DNA from: Actinomycetospora termitidis
Lineage (GTDB): Bacteria; Actinomycetota; Actinomycetes; Mycobacteriales; Pseudonocardiaceae
DNA: 64,000 bases
Direction of reading: 5' to 3'
Assembly (NCBI RefSeq): GCF_030286555.1
Contig: NZ_JASVWF010000003.1
Location: 620,001-684,000, forward strand
The notes under the pieces were generated by a model. The model searched no databases and was not told where the DNA came from. It worked only from the letters and a program-made list of their open reading frames with translations. Of this stretch, positions 9,790-18,741 are shown in pieces; the stretch's first letter is position 1, and every line of letters begins with the position of its first letter. Position numbers and translations under genes: made by a program.

Positions 9790-10998
9790 TTAGAGCAGCG
9801 CGACGAGGAGCACGACCACCAGCACGACGAGCACCGCGCCGGCGATCACCGGGACGAGGAACGGCCGCCCACCGGACCGGCCCCCGCCGAACGCCCCCAG
9901 GTCGGTGGGCGGCGCGGGGGCCTGGATGCGCCGGGGCGGAGGCGTGGTGCGCGGCGGGAGGGGAGCACGCGCGGGCATCCCGTTCCCGACGACGGGTCCG
10001 CGCGCCGGCGGGCGGGGACGCCCGGGCGCGGGGTGCGGGGAGGATCCGGGCGTCCGGACCGCATGGGGGTTCCCCCCACGCGGCGGGACGGCGGGAGGCG
10101 CCGCCCGCGCGACCCGACCCGTCGTCGGGAGCGGCCGCCGCGCGAGCGCGGTCCGCGCCTCGCCGACGAGCCCGCGGGCGCTGCCCGGCCGGCGGTCGGG
10201 GTCGACCGACATCGCGCGACGCAGCAGGTCGTCGATGCCGGGCCCGAGCGCGACCCCGTGCCCCACCGACGGGACGTCACCGGCGAGGTGCGCGTCGATC
10301 ACCTCGGTGACCGTCCCGCGGTAGGGCGCGTGCCCGGCCAGGCAGGCGTAGAGCACGCAGCCCAGCGAGTACAGGTCGGTGCGGGCGTCGACCGGCTCCC
10401 CGCGCAGGTGCTCCGGGGCGGCGAAGGTCGGGGAGCCGAGGAAGTCCCCGCCCCGGGTCCGGTGCCCGGTGGCCCCGCGGTGGGTGAGCCCGAAGTCGGC
10501 GAGGTAGGCGTGGTCGCCGCCCGTCGTGGCGCCGCCGACGAGCACGTTGGCCGGCTTGACGTCGAGGTGCACCAGCCCGTGGTCGTGCACCGCGTCGAGC
10601 GCGTCCGCGACCTGGTCGAGCAGGCGCAGCGTCCGCTCGGGCGCGAGGGGGCGGCCGCCGACGAGCGCCGCGAGGTCCGGGCCCTCGACGAAGCGCATCG
10701 CGATGTAGAGCCGCGTCGCACCGTGCGGGTCGTCGGCGCTGTCGACGTCGTAGAGCGGCACGACGTGCGGGTGGTCCACCGCGGAGGTGTTGCGGGCCTC
10801 GTCGCGGAACCGCTCGCGGAACTCCTCGTCCCGGGCCAGGGCGGCGTCGATGACCTTGAGCGCGACGACCCGCCCGAGCCGCGTGTCCGTCGCCCGGTAG
10901 ACGGTGCTCATCCCGCCGCGGCCGATCAGCCCCTCGATCCGGAAGCGCCCGAACGACGACCCCGTCAGGTCCTCGCTCGTGGTGCTGGTCCCGGTCAC
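9790..10998 (-). CDS. Tail-anchored Ser/Thr protein kinase (Hanks type, non-RD)
   Basis: This 402-residue eukaryotic-like kinase has its kinase domain at about residues 14-275. Visible motifs are the glycine loop IGRGGMSTV, the VALKV lysine, catalytic [11 protein letters not shown], and APE in FAAPEHL. The catalytic loop reads HLD instead of HRD, so it is a non-RD kinase, unlike PknA and PknB. A Pro/Arg-rich linker follows, carrying two copies of the dispersed 14-mer. A single hydrophobic segment ([20 protein letters not shown]) then ends the protein, so no external sensor domain exists. GTG 10998 ([10 protein letters not shown]) is the start nearest the domain and gives a short divergent promoter region with moeA; longer in-frame starts exist but run into moeA. 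It lies upstream of groEL on the same strand. Its substrates are unknown. Confidence 0.88.
   Translation of the reverse strand: MTGTSTTSEDLTGSSFGRFRIEGLIGRGGMSTVYRATDTRLGRVVALKVIDAALARDEEFRERFRDEARNTSAVDHPHVVPLYDVDSADDPHGATRLYIAMRFVEGPDLAALVGGRPLAPERTLRLLDQVADALDAVHDHGLVHLDVKPANVLVGGATTGGDHAYLADFGLTHRGATGHRTRGGDFLGSPTFAAPEHLRGEPVDARTDLYSLGCVLYACLAGHAPYRGTVTEVIDAHLAGDVPSVGHGVALGPGIDDLLRRAMSVDPDRRPGSARGLVGEARTALARRPLPTTGRVARAAPPAVPPRGGNPHAVRTPGSSPHPAPGRPRPPARGPVVGNGMPARAPLPPRTTPPPRRIQAPAPPTDLGAFGGGRSGGRPFLVPVIAGAVLVVLVVVLLVALL
9983..9998 (+). repeat. 14-mer repeat copy 1
   Basis: TTCCCGACGACGGGTC inside the kinase linker; encodes part of GPVVGNG on the coding strand. Confidence 0.8.
10116..10130 (-). 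repeat. 14-mer repeat copy 2
   Basis: GACCCGTCGTCGGGA, 118 nt from copy 1, in the same kinase linker; encodes part of LPTTGR. Confidence 0.8.
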
Positions 10999-11077
10999 GG
11001 CGACGAGGGTAAGGGCCGCACCACCTCGCGCGGGGCCGGACGCGGCGTGACGCCGCTCGGGGGCACGATGGCGTCCC

Positions 11078-12328
11078 GTGAGCACCTCCACGGGACACGG
11101 GCACGGCCACGACCACGGCGATCCGGCCGCGATGCGCCCGGTGGAGGAGCACGCCGCGACGGTCGCCGCGCTGATCGGCGCGACCGGGACCGAGACGGTC
11201 GTCCTGGCCGACGCCCGCGGGCGCGTGCTGGCCGCCGACCTCACCTCACCGGTCGCGCTGCCGCCCTTCGACAACTCCGCGATGGACGGCTACGCGGTCC
11301 GGGCCGCGGACGTCGCGACGACGCCCACGACGCTGCCCGTCCCCGAGGACGTCCCCGCCGGGCGGGTCGACGGTCCCCCGCTCGCCCCCGGCACCGCCCA
11401 CCGGATCATGACCGGCGCCGCCGTCCCCGCGGGCGCCGACGCCGTCGTGCAGGTGGAGTGGACCGACGGTGGCCTGCCGGGCGGCGAGGTGCGGGTCGAC
11501 CGCGCGGTCGACGCCGGGCAGAGCGTGCGGCGGGCCGGGGACGACGTCACCGCCGGGCAGGTGGTCCTCACCGCCGGGACGGTGCTGGGGCCGGCGCAGA
11601 TCGGTCTGGCGGCGGCGGTCGGCGCCCCGGAGCTGACGGTGCACCGGCGGCCGCGGGTGCTCGTGCTCTCCACCGGCTCCGAGCTCGTCGCCCCGGGCGA
11701 GCCGCTGCGCCACGGCCAGATCCACGAGTCGAACGGCCCGATGCTCGCCGCCGCCGTCGAGGACGCGGGCGGCGAGGCCCGCCTCCTGCGCTTCGTCCCC
11801 GACGACGTCGACGAGTTCCTGACGACGCTCGACGCGGCTCTGGCCGAGCCCACGGACCTCGTCATCACCTCCGGGGGCGTCAGTGCCGGCGCGTACGAGG
11901 TGGTCAAGGACGCGTTCGCCACCCGTGGCGTCACGTTCACGAAGGTCGCGATGCAGCCCGGGATGCCGCAGGGGGCCGGGCGGTACCAGGACCGGGTCGC
12001 CGTGGTGACCCTGCCCGGGAATCCGGTGAGCTCGCTGGTGTCGTACGAGGTCTTCGTGCGCCCGGCCCTCCGGCGCGCGGGCGGCCACCCGCACCCCGAC
12101 CGGGCGCGCGTGCGGGCGCGTGTCGCGGAGGACCTGCGCTCGCCCGACGGCCGCCGGCAGTACCGGCGCGGCCGGCTCGACCTGGACGGCACGGTCGCAC
12201 CGGTCGGCGGCGCGGGCTCCCACCTGCTCGCCGCCCTCGCGCTCGCCGACTGCCTGTTCGTCGTGCCGGCGGAGGTCACCGAGGTGGCCGCCGGGACCGA
12301 GGTCGAGGTGTGGTTGCTCGAGAGCTGA
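11078..12328 (+). CDS. moeA: Molybdopterin molybdenumtransferase MoeA
   Basis: MoeA inserts molybdate into adenylylated molybdopterin to make molybdenum cofactor in the cytosol. The 416-residue protein has the family motifs in order: PPFDNSAMDGYAV near 65, MTGAAVPAGADAVV near 110, LSTGSELVAPGE near 198, SGGVSAGAYEVVKDA near 267 and LPGNPVSSLVSYEVF near 312. GTG 11078 gives an N-terminus with HGHGHDHGD, a small His-rich patch; ATG 11132 is an alternative that removes it. It diverges from the kinase gene across 79 nt. Position upstream of psd matches moeA2 of mycobacteria. Confidence 0.93.
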   Translation: MSTSTGHGHGHDHGDPAAMRPVEEHAATVAALIGATGTETVVLADARGRVLAADLTSPVALPPFDNSAMDGYAVRAADVATTPTTLPVPEDVPAGRVDGPPLAPGTAHRIMTGAAVPAGADAVVQVEWTDGGLPGGEVRVDRAVDAGQSVRRAGDDVTAGQVVLTAGTVLGPAQIGLAAAVGAPELTVHRRPRVLVLSTGSELVAPGEPLRHGQIHESNGPMLAAAVEDAGGEARLLRFVPDDVDEFLTTLDAALAEPTDLVITSGGVSAGAYEVVKDAFATRGVTFTKVAMQPGMPQGAGRYQDRVAVVTLPGNPVSSLVSYEVFVRPALRRAGGHPHPDRARVRARVAEDLRSPDGRRQYRRGRLDLDGTVAPVGGAGSHLLAALALADCLFVVPAEVTEVAAGTEVEVWLLES

Positions 12329-12665
12329 CGGTGCGCAACCGTCTGGACCGGTCACGGGCCTCCGAGCTGGGCGGAAGCCGCCGTCCGAGTGCTCTCGCTG
12401 GGCCATCGGCGCGAAAAGGACTTGGAGCCCCGACGAAGATCGGGCACCATGTGTGAGAACTCTCATGGCGTCGTCGCCGGACGAGTTCACCCCGGGTCGC
12501 CCGATGGCGGATCGCGTGACGACCACCGTCGACCAACCGCTTGTCGCTGGGGAGCGGACGAGCGGTTCTCGGCCGGGGTCGCCGTCTCGGGGGATGGCGG
12601 CCCCGGCCCCTCCCACCGCGTGCCGATAGATTCGGACACGCCCGCCGTCGACTCGAGGGAACCCC
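12329..12665. other. 337-nt intergenic region between moeA and psd
   Basis: I see no convincing gene here. It is somewhat less GC-rich than its flanks and includes a short palindrome GAGAACTCTC near 12456-12465. It probably holds the moeA 3' end and the promoter of the psd-pssA-AAA operon. No promoter could be assigned with confidence. Confidence 0.5.
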
Positions 12666-13445
12666 GTGCCCGATCGCTCCCCCGCCCCTGGCGACCCCAC
12701 CGCGACCGCACGGGAGGCGTTGCCCGCCCCGCGCCGCAACCCGGTGCTGCACGCCGTCGACCTCGTCCGCGAGACGATGCCGCCGTTGCACCCGGGAGGC
12801 GCGCCGGTGATCGGCGCGGTCGCGGCGGGAGCCCTCGCGCTCCGGGCCCTGCGGGGTCGCGGCACGCTCGGCGCGATCCTGACGACGGGTGCGGTCGCGG
12901 CGTTCTTCCGCGCCCCCCACCGGAGCACGCCGCGCCGTGCCGACATCGCGGTCGCCCCGGCCGACGGCACCGTCAGCGTCATCGGGGACGCCGAGGCGCC
13001 GCCGGAGCTGATCGCGAAGGGCTTCCCGGCCGGCCCGCGCCCGCGCGTGAGCACCTTCCTCTCGGTCTACGACGTGCACGTCCAGCGGATCCCGGTCGAC
13101 GGGCAGGTCCTCGCGGTCGAGCACCGGCCCGGCACCTTCGTCTCGGCCGACCTGCCCGAGGCCAGCGAGGCCAACTCGCGCACCGCGGTGTGGCTGCGCG
13201 ACACCGCGGGCCGTGACCTCGCCGTCGTCCAGATCGCGGGACTGGTGGCCCGCCGGATCGTCTGCGACGCGCGCCCCGGCGACGAGGTGGCGGCCGGCGA
13301 GACCTACGGCCTGATCCGGTTCGGCTCGCGGGTCGACCTGCTGCTGCCGCCCGGAGCCGAGATCGGCGTCGAGGTCGGGCAGCGGACGGTCGGCGCCGAG
13401 ACCGTGCTCGCGGCCCTGGCGAGCACGGCGACGGGAACGGACTAG
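12666..13445 (+). CDS. psd: Phosphatidylserine decarboxylase proenzyme (short, archaeal/actinobacterial type)
   Basis: Psd decarboxylates phosphatidylserine to phosphatidylethanolamine and is self-cleaved to form a pyruvoyl cofactor. The 259-residue protein has a hydrophobic patch at about 38-85, then APADGTVSVIG, SVYDVHVQRIPVDG, and near the C-terminus FGSRVDLLLP, whose Gly-Ser pair is the predicted cleavage site. The start is GTG 12666, just after the purine-rich GAGGGAACCCC. Its TAG stop overlaps the GTG of pssA by one base, so the two membrane-lipid enzymes are translationally coupled and catalyse consecutive steps. Confidence 0.93.
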   Translation: MPDRSPAPGDPTATAREALPAPRRNPVLHAVDLVRETMPPLHPGGAPVIGAVAAGALALRALRGRGTLGAILTTGAVAAFFRAPHRSTPRRADIAVAPADGTVSVIGDAEAPPELIAKGFPAGPRPRVSTFLSVYDVHVQRIPVDGQVLAVEHRPGTFVSADLPEASEANSRTAVWLRDTAGRDLAVVQIAGLVARRIVCDARPGDEVAAGETYGLIRFGSRVDLLLPPGAEIGVEVGQRTVGAETVLAALASTATGTD

Positions 13446-14389
13446 TGCCCGCCTCGACCGCGCCCGGGGTGCGGCTGCTGCCGAACGCCGTCACGGTGCT
13501 CGCGCTGTGCTCGGGGCTGTCCGGCGTGCAGTTCATGGTCGCGGGGAACGCGGTCGCGGCCGTCGCGTGCATCGCGCTCGCCGGGGTCTTCGACGCCCTC
13601 GACGGGCGCCTGGCCCGGCTCCTGGACGCCACCAGCCGCATCGGCGCCGAACTGGACTCCCTCTCCGACTGCATCTCCTTCGGTGTCTCGCCCGCGCTGA
13701 TCCTCTTCCTGTGGTCGCTGAACGACCTGCGGGTCGGCTGGGTCGTCGCCCTCGTGCTCGTGGTGTCCGCGGCCCTGCGCCTGGCCCGCTTCAACACGCT
13801 GTCCGACGACACCGAGGCGCCGCCGTTCGCGGGCGAGTTCTTCGTCGGCGTCCCGGCCCCGGCCGGGGCCCTCGTCGCGCTGACACCGCTCGCCACCGAG
13901 CTGCTGCTGGGGCCGGGCTGGTGGTCGACGCCGGTGACGGTGGCCGTCTGGACGGTGCTCTCCGCGGGCCTGATGATCTCCCGCATCCCGACCGCGTCGC
14001 TGAAGAGCGTCCGCGTGCCGGCCGCGGCGATCGCGCCGGCCCTGGTGCTGGTCGCGCTCGTCGCCGCGGCGATCGTCGCGGTGCCGTTCCTGCTCTACCC
14101 GGTCGCGATCCTGGCCTACCTCGCGCACATCCCCTACGCCGTCTACCGCTACCGCTGGCTCGAGCGGCACCCCGAGGTCTGGCACGTCCCGCCGCGCCAG
14201 CGCCGCGCGGTGCGCCGGGCCCACCGCCGGCTCGGTCTGCTGCCGCCGCGCCGTCCGCTGCCCCGTCGGGTCGCGGGCGCCGCCGCCCGCGCCGGGCGCC
14301 GCACGATCAACCGCGACCGGGACCGCAGCCGCCCCGGACCACAGCGACTCGGGGTGCGCCGGCGCCGCCGGGGAGGAGACCAGCCGTGA
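13445..14389 (+). CDS. pssA: CDP-diacylglycerol-serine O-phosphatidyltransferase
   Basis: PssA joins CDP-diacylglycerol and serine to make phosphatidylserine in the membrane, feeding Psd. The 314-residue protein carries the CDP-alcohol phosphotransferase signature DG-x2-AR-x8-G-x3-D-x3-D, starting at DGRLARLLD near residue 55. It has several membrane segments, and a basic C-terminal tail rich in Arg and Pro after about residue 240. The start GTG 13445 overlaps the psd stop, and its TGA overlaps the GTG of the next gene by three bases. A GGGAGGAG box for that next gene lies inside this coding end. Confidence 0.94.
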   Translation: MPASTAPGVRLLPNAVTVLALCSGLSGVQFMVAGNAVAAVACIALAGVFDALDGRLARLLDATSRIGAELDSLSDCISFGVSPALILFLWSLNDLRVGWVVALVLVVSAALRLARFNTLSDDTEAPPFAGEFFVGVPAPAGALVALTPLATELLLGPGWWSTPVTVAVWTVLSAGLMISRIPTASLKSVRVPAAAIAPALVLVALVAAAIVAVPFLLYPVAILAYLAHIPYAVYRYRWLERHPEVWHVPPRQRRAVRRAHRRLGLLPPRRPLPRRVAGAAARAGRRTINRDRDRSRPGPQRLGVRRRRRGGDQP

Positions 14390-16716
14390 CGTCCGCCCCC
14401 GGACAGGTCACCCTCACCGCCCAGCTCTCGACCTCCGCGGTCGACGCGCGCCGCGGGGTCGTGCGCCTGCACGGCGAGGTGTTCGCCGCGCTCGGGCTCG
14501 CCGCGTGGGACGCGGTACGCCTGGTCGGGACCCGCTCGACGGTCGCGCTCGCCGCACCCGCCGTCGGGATGGTGGCGCCGGGGACCGCCACCCTGGACGA
14601 GACCGCGATGGTCAACGCCGGCATCGTCGCGGGGACGAGTGTGGCGGTCGAGCCGGTCACGGTCACCGCCGCCCGCACCGTGACCGTCGCCGGGTCGCAG
14701 CTCGCCTCGGCCGCGGTCGCGCCGGAGACCCTGCGGCTCGCGCTGACCGGCAAGGTGCTCGCACCTGGGGACACCGTCTCGCTGCTGCCGCAGGACCTCG
14801 CCCCGGTCCCCGGCGCGGACGCCGTCGGCACCCGCACCCGGCTGGCCGCGGAGCTCGGGGGCACCTGGACCACCGAGCTCGTCACCGTCGTGGACGTCGA
14901 GCCCGCCGGGAGCGGCGCGTTCGTCGTCGCCCCGAGCACCGTCGTCGGCTGGCGGGACGGCCCGCGGACAGGGGTACGAGCCCTTCCCGACGACAGGTCG
15001 AACGCCTTCGCCCCGTCCGGCTTCTTCGCGTCGGCGCCGCGCACGACCGGCCCCGCCGCGCCCGGACCCGGCCTGGCCGCCGCGTCGACCGGGACGCCCG
15101 CCTCCGCGCCCGCCGTGGCCGAGGCACCGGCGGCGCCGGTGGAGCCGACCGTGTCGGTGCCGGACCTCGTCGGGCACCAGGACGCGGCGCGCCGGCTGCG
15201 GGAGTGGCTGGACCTGGTGTTCCGCCGCCCGGAGCTGCTGACCCGGCTCGGCGCCGCCGCCCGCCTGGGCGTGCTCGTCACCGGCCCCGAGGGGGTCGGG
15301 CGGACGACGCTGGTGCGAGCGGTGGCGGCCGAGGCGGAGGTCGGCGTCGTCGTGCTGGACGCGCCGGCGGCGGCCGCGCTGGAGGCCGGGTCGGCGGCGG
15401 AGCGGGTGCGCACGGCGTGCTCGCGGGCCCGCTCGGCACCCGGCGCGACCGTCCTGCTCGTCCCCGACGTCGAGACCCTGCTGCCGGCCTCTGACCCGCC
15501 GCCGCTCGCGACCGTCGTCCTCGACGAGCTGCGCTCGGTGGTGGCCGACGGCGTCGCGCTGGTGGCCACCGCGCAGGGCGGCGAGGCGGTGGACCCGCGG
15601 CTGCGCGCCCCCGACGTCGTGGACCGCGAGCTCGGCCTGCCCGCGCCCGGCGACCGGGAGCGGGCGGAACTGCTCCGGGTGCTGCTGCGCGAGGTGCCGC
15701 TGGCCTCCGACGTCGATCTCGGGGCGGTCGGGCTGCGCACGCCCGGCTTCGTCGCAGCGGACCTCGTGGCGCTGCGGCGGGAGGCGGCCGTCCGGGCGGC
15801 CCTGCGCGGGGGCGCCGAGGACGAGCTGGAGCTCTCGCAGGAGGACCTGGTCGGCGCGGTGGCCTCGGTCCGGCCGGTGTCGCTGTCGTCGTCCGGGTCG
15901 CAGACGCTGCACTCGGGTGGGCTGACCCTCGACGACGTCGGCGACATGGTCGAGACGAAGCAGGCGCTCACCGAGACGGTGCTCTGGCCGCTGACCTACC
16001 CGGATTCCTTCGCCCGCCTCGGCGTCGACCCGCCCCGCGGGGTGCTGCTCTACGGCCCCCCGGGTGGCGGCAAGACGTTCCTCATGCGGGCGCTGGCCGG
16101 CTCCGGGCAGCTCAACGTGTTCGTCGTGAAGGGCGCGGAGCTGCTGGACAAGTACGTCGGCGAGTCCGAGCGGGCGGTGCGCGAGCTGTTCCGCCGCGCC
16201 GCCGACGCCGCCCCGGCCCTGGTGTTCCTCGACGAGGTCGACGCCCTCGCCCCGCGCCGCGGCGGCTCGACCGACGCGGGCGTCGCCGACCGGGTCGTCG
16301 CCGCGCTGCTCACCGAGCTGGACGGCGCGACCCCGCTGCACGACGTCGTGGTCCTCGGTGCCACCAACCGCCCGGAGCTCATCGACCCGGCCCTGCTGCG
16401 CCCCGGCCGGCTGGAGCGCCAGATCTACGTGCCGCCGCCGGACGCCGAGGCCCGGGCGGCGATCCTGCGAGCGGCGTCGAAGGCGACGCCGCTCGCCGAC
16501 GACGTCGACCTGGACGCGTTCGCGGCGACGCTGGAGGGCTACTCGGCGGCCGACTGCGCCGCCCTCGTGCGGGAGGCCGCCCTCACCGCGATGCGGGCGT
16601 CGCTGGACTCCACCGAGGTGACGGCGGCCCAGTTCGAGGCCGCCCGCTCGGCGGTGCGCCCGTCGTTGGACCCGCAGCAGCTCGCGCAGCTGGAGGCCTA
16701 CGCGACCCGGGGGTGA
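14386..16716 (+). CDS. CDC48/VCP-like AAA ATPase with two AAA modules
   Basis: This 776-residue protein resembles the actinobacterial CDC48-like ATPase at the same place in mycobacteria (Rv0435c region). An N-terminal double-psi-barrel-like region of about 190 residues is followed by a Pro/Ala linker, a first AAA module and a second AAA module. The first has a weak Walker A GPEGVGRTT with Arg in place of Lys, so it may not hydrolyse ATP. The second is canonical: GPPGGGKT near 560, Walker B LVFLDEVDAL near 610, and GATNRPELIDPALLRPGRLE. It probably unfolds or remodels proteins in a hexamer; clients are unknown. GTG 14386 overlaps the pssA stop and has GGGAGGAG 7 nt upstream. Confidence 0.9.
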   Translation: MTSAPGQVTLTAQLSTSAVDARRGVVRLHGEVFAALGLAAWDAVRLVGTRSTVALAAPAVGMVAPGTATLDETAMVNAGIVAGTSVAVEPVTVTAARTVTVAGSQLASAAVAPETLRLALTGKVLAPGDTVSLLPQDLAPVPGADAVGTRTRLAAELGGTWTTELVTVVDVEPAGSGAFVVAPSTVVGWRDGPRTGVRALPDDRSNAFAPSGFFASAPRTTGPAAPGPGLAAASTGTPASAPAVAEAPAAPVEPTVSVPDLVGHQDAARRLREWLDLVFRRPELLTRLGAAARLGVLVTGPEGVGRTTLVRAVAAEAEVGVVVLDAPAAAALEAGSAAERVRTACSRARSAPGATVLLVPDVETLLPASDPPPLATVVLDELRSVVADGVALVATAQGGEAVDPRLRAPDVVDRELGLPAPGDRERAELLRVLLREVPLASDVDLGAVGLRTPGFVAADLVALRREAAVRAALRGGAEDELELSQEDLVGAVASVRPVSLSSSGSQTLHSGGLTLDDVGDMVETKQALTETVLWPLTYPDSFARLGVDPPRGVLLYGPPGGGKTFLMRALAGSGQLNVFVVKGAELLDKYVGESERAVRELFRRAADAAPALVFLDEVDALAPRRGGSTDAGVADRVVAALLTELDGATPLHDVVVLGATNRPELIDPALLRPGRLERQIYVPPPDAEARAAILRAASKATPLADDVDLDAFAATLEGYSAADCAALVREAALTAMRASLDSTEVTAAQFEAARSAVRPSLDPQQLAQLEAYATRG

Positions 16717-16747
16717 GGGCCCAGCTCCGCCCCCACCCGTGACGACG

Positions 16748-16786
16748 ATGGCCCACCGCTCGCACCGGATGCGAGCGATGGGCCAT
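16748..16786. terminator. Bidirectional terminator hairpin between convergent genes
   Basis: A 17-bp stem with one mismatch: ATGGCCCAcCGCTCGCA pairs with TGCGAGCGaTGGGCCAT around the loop CCGGA. It lies 31 nt past the AAA ATPase stop and 21 nt past the LytR_C gene stop on the other strand. Confidence 0.8.
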
Positions 16787-16807
16787 TGCTGTCACGTGGG
16801 GAGGGGC

Positions 16808-17557
16808 TCAGGAACCCTTCTGCGCGTTCTGGCCCCAGTTGTTCGTCGCGATGACGATGACGCCGGGTGAGGCGCCCTGGATGCCGGGGAAGCGTGGCTC
16901 GGAGCGCAGGCCGAACGACGAGGCGAGGGCGTCCGCTGCCCCCTGCTCGCCGGTGCCGGGGCGGTAGTAGACGGTGCTGACCGGGATCACGCCCTGGGCG
17001 TAGTTGCCGGTCTCGACGACGTCGAAGCCCCGGCCCCGCATCTGACCGGCGGCCGTGTCGGCGAGGCCCTGGATCGTCGAGTTGTTGTAGACGCGCACCG
17101 GGACGCCGGCGTAGGAGGCCCCGCCGCCGGACCCCGAGCCGGACCCACCGGAACCGCCGCCCGGGACGATCGGCGGCGCGACGGCGACCGGCGGGAGCGC
17201 TCCGACGACGGGGGGTGCGGCGCCCGGGGTCGGCGCGCCCGCGCCGGGAGCACCCGCGGCCGGGGCGCCGGGAGCGCCCGGGGGCACGGCGCCCGGCTGG
17301 CCCTCGGCACCGGGAGCACCACCCGGCTGACCGGGTGCGGGCTGACCGGGCTGCCCGGGCGCGGGCTGGCCGTCGGTGCCGGGCGCACCGGGCTGTGCGG
17401 GGGCGGTCGCGTTCGGCGGCGACGCGGCCGGCGCGCTCGACGAACCCTGGCCGCCGAGGCTGATCAGGCCCACGACCGCGGCGATGGCGGCCACGCCGAG
17501 CAGCGCGACCCCCGCGATGCGTAGGCGGGAGGCGCCGGACGCCCCGGGACCCGTCAT
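16808..17557 (-). CDS. LytR_C domain membrane-anchored protein
   Basis: This 249-residue protein has one N-terminal membrane segment at about 14-34, then about 110 residues of low-complexity Pro/Gly/Ala/Gln repeats (many PGQP and GAPG units). A C-terminal LytR_C domain follows from VPVRVYNNSTIQGLADTAA to the end. LytR_C domains are found on cell-envelope proteins of the LCP group and alone, as here; the function is not settled. ATG 17557 places the membrane segment close to the N-terminus. It lies 48 nt downstream of the DUF3263 gene in the same direction, so they are likely one transcript. In mycobacteria the same pair (Rv0430-Rv0431) is adjacent. Confidence 0.88.
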   Translation of the reverse strand: MTGPGASGASRLRIAGVALLGVAAIAAVVGLISLGGQGSSSAPAASPPNATAPAQPGAPGTDGQPAPGQPGQPAPGQPGGAPGAEGQPGAVPPGAPGAPAAGAPGAGAPTPGAAPPVVGALPPVAVAPPIVPGGGSGGSGSGSGGGASYAGVPVRVYNNSTIQGLADTAAGQMRGRGFDVVETGNYAQGVIPVSTVYYRPGTGEQGAADALASSFGLRSEPRFPGIQGASPGVIVIATNNWGQNAQKGS

Positions 17558-17605
17558 GACCCTGCTCCCCTTCCGGCGACGACCGTTCGAGGGATCAGGA
17601 GACCA

Positions 17606-17926
17606 CTAGCTGGGCTCCACACCGAGCCGACGCGCCGCACGGGCTCGCTGACGTGTCTGCCGCAACCGCCGGAGCCGCTTGACGAGCATCGGATCGGCGG
17701 CGTGTGCCTCCGGCCGGTCGACCAGGGCGTTGAGCACCTGGTAGTAGCGGGTGGCGGACATGTCGAACAACTCGCGGATCGCCTGCTCCTTGGCGCCCGC
17801 GTACTTCCACCACTGCCGCTCGAAGGCGAGGATCTCCCGGTCGCGCCGGGTCAGGCCGTCGTCCGGTGCCGAGGCGTGCCGGCCGACGGTCGGGGCCGGG
17901 CCGGTCGAAGCTGCCGGTGCGTCCAT
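17606..17926 (-). CDS. DUF3263 family small DNA-binding-like protein
   Basis: This is a 106-residue member of the DUF3263 family (mycobacterial Rv0430). The conserved core runs from [16 protein letters not shown] through [19 protein letters not shown] to the basic tail [18 protein letters not shown]. The helix-turn-helix-like core and strongly basic tail suggest nucleic-acid binding, but no function is established. I chose ATG 17926 (MDAPAAS), which has GAGGAG 5 nt upstream and gives the family's usual length of about 100 residues; ATG 18007 would add 27 unconserved residues. It diverges from def. Confidence 0.85.
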   Translation of the reverse strand: MDAPAASTGPAPTVGRHASAPDDGLTRRDREILAFERQWWKYAGAKEQAIRELFDMSATRYYQVLNALVDRPEAHAADPMLVKRLRRLRQTRQRARAARRLGVEPS

Positions 17927-18095
17927 CACGCTCCTCGGAGTCGTCCCATCGGCCCCCTCGGGAGCCGCCACGCGGAATGACACGGGTGTCATTCGCGTGC
18001 CCTCCATTCAACCACGGCCCTCCGACAACACCTCGGCGACGCACGTCGTCACCAGCTCCCACCTGCACCGGAGCCGCCCTCTAGGCTCCCGCGCC

Positions 18096-18683
18096 GTGAC
18101 CGTCCGCCCGATCGTCGTCACCGGCGAACCCGTCCTGCACGTCCCGACGACCCCGTTCACCGACGACGAGTTCGGCACCGAGGCGCTGCGCACGCTCGTG
18201 GACGACCTCTTCGAGACGATGGACGCCGCGCACGGCGTCGGGCTCGCGGCGAACCAGATCGGCGTCGGGCGGCGGGTGTTCGTCTACGACTGCCCGGATC
18301 CGGAGCTCGACGGCGAGCGCCGGCGCGGCGTCGTCGTGAACCCCGCCCTGGAGACCGGGCCGGTCCCCGAGACGATGCCCGACGAGGACGACGACGCGGA
18401 GGGCTGCCTGTCGGTGCCCGGCGAGTCCTTCCCGACCGGCCGGGCGGAGTGGGCCCGGGTCACCGGCCGCGACGTCGAGGGCACGCCGATCACCGTCGAG
18501 GGCGTCGGGTTCTTCGCCCGCGCCCTCCAGCACGAGACCGACCACCTCGACGGGTACGTCTACACCGACCGGTTGATCGGGCGGAACAAGCGGGCGGCCA
18601 AGCGGGCGATCCGCGCGAACGGCTGGGGCGTCCCCGGGATCACGTGGATGCCGGGCGTTGACCCGGACCCGTTCGGCCACTGA
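18096..18683 (+). CDS. def: Peptide deformylase
   Basis: This metalloenzyme removes the N-formyl group from nascent proteins. The 195-residue product has all three family motifs: [10 protein letters not shown] near residue 48, EGCLS near 107 and QHETDHLDG near 149, whose Cys and two His bind the metal and whose Glu is catalytic. GTG 18096 ([15 protein letters not shown]) matches the family N-terminus; the longer open frame upstream runs through the divergent DUF3263 promoter and is not likely to be coding. Confidence 0.95.
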   Translation: MTVRPIVVTGEPVLHVPTTPFTDDEFGTEALRTLVDDLFETMDAAHGVGLAANQIGVGRRVFVYDCPDPELDGERRRGVVVNPALETGPVPETMPDEDDDAEGCLSVPGESFPTGRAEWARVTGRDVEGTPITVEGVGFFARALQHETDHLDGYVYTDRLIGRNKRAAKRAIRANGWGVPGITWMPGVDPDPFGH

Positions 18684-18741
18684 CGTCCGCCCAGGACGAA
18701 CACCGGCGACGCTGCCGCTGCAACGGTGTAAGCACGGGAAG

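Noticed and set aside
16800-17460. Repeat-rich segment considered as a minisatellite
   Set aside because: It codes for the Pro/Gly/Gln linker of the LytR_C protein in frame and without indel signs.
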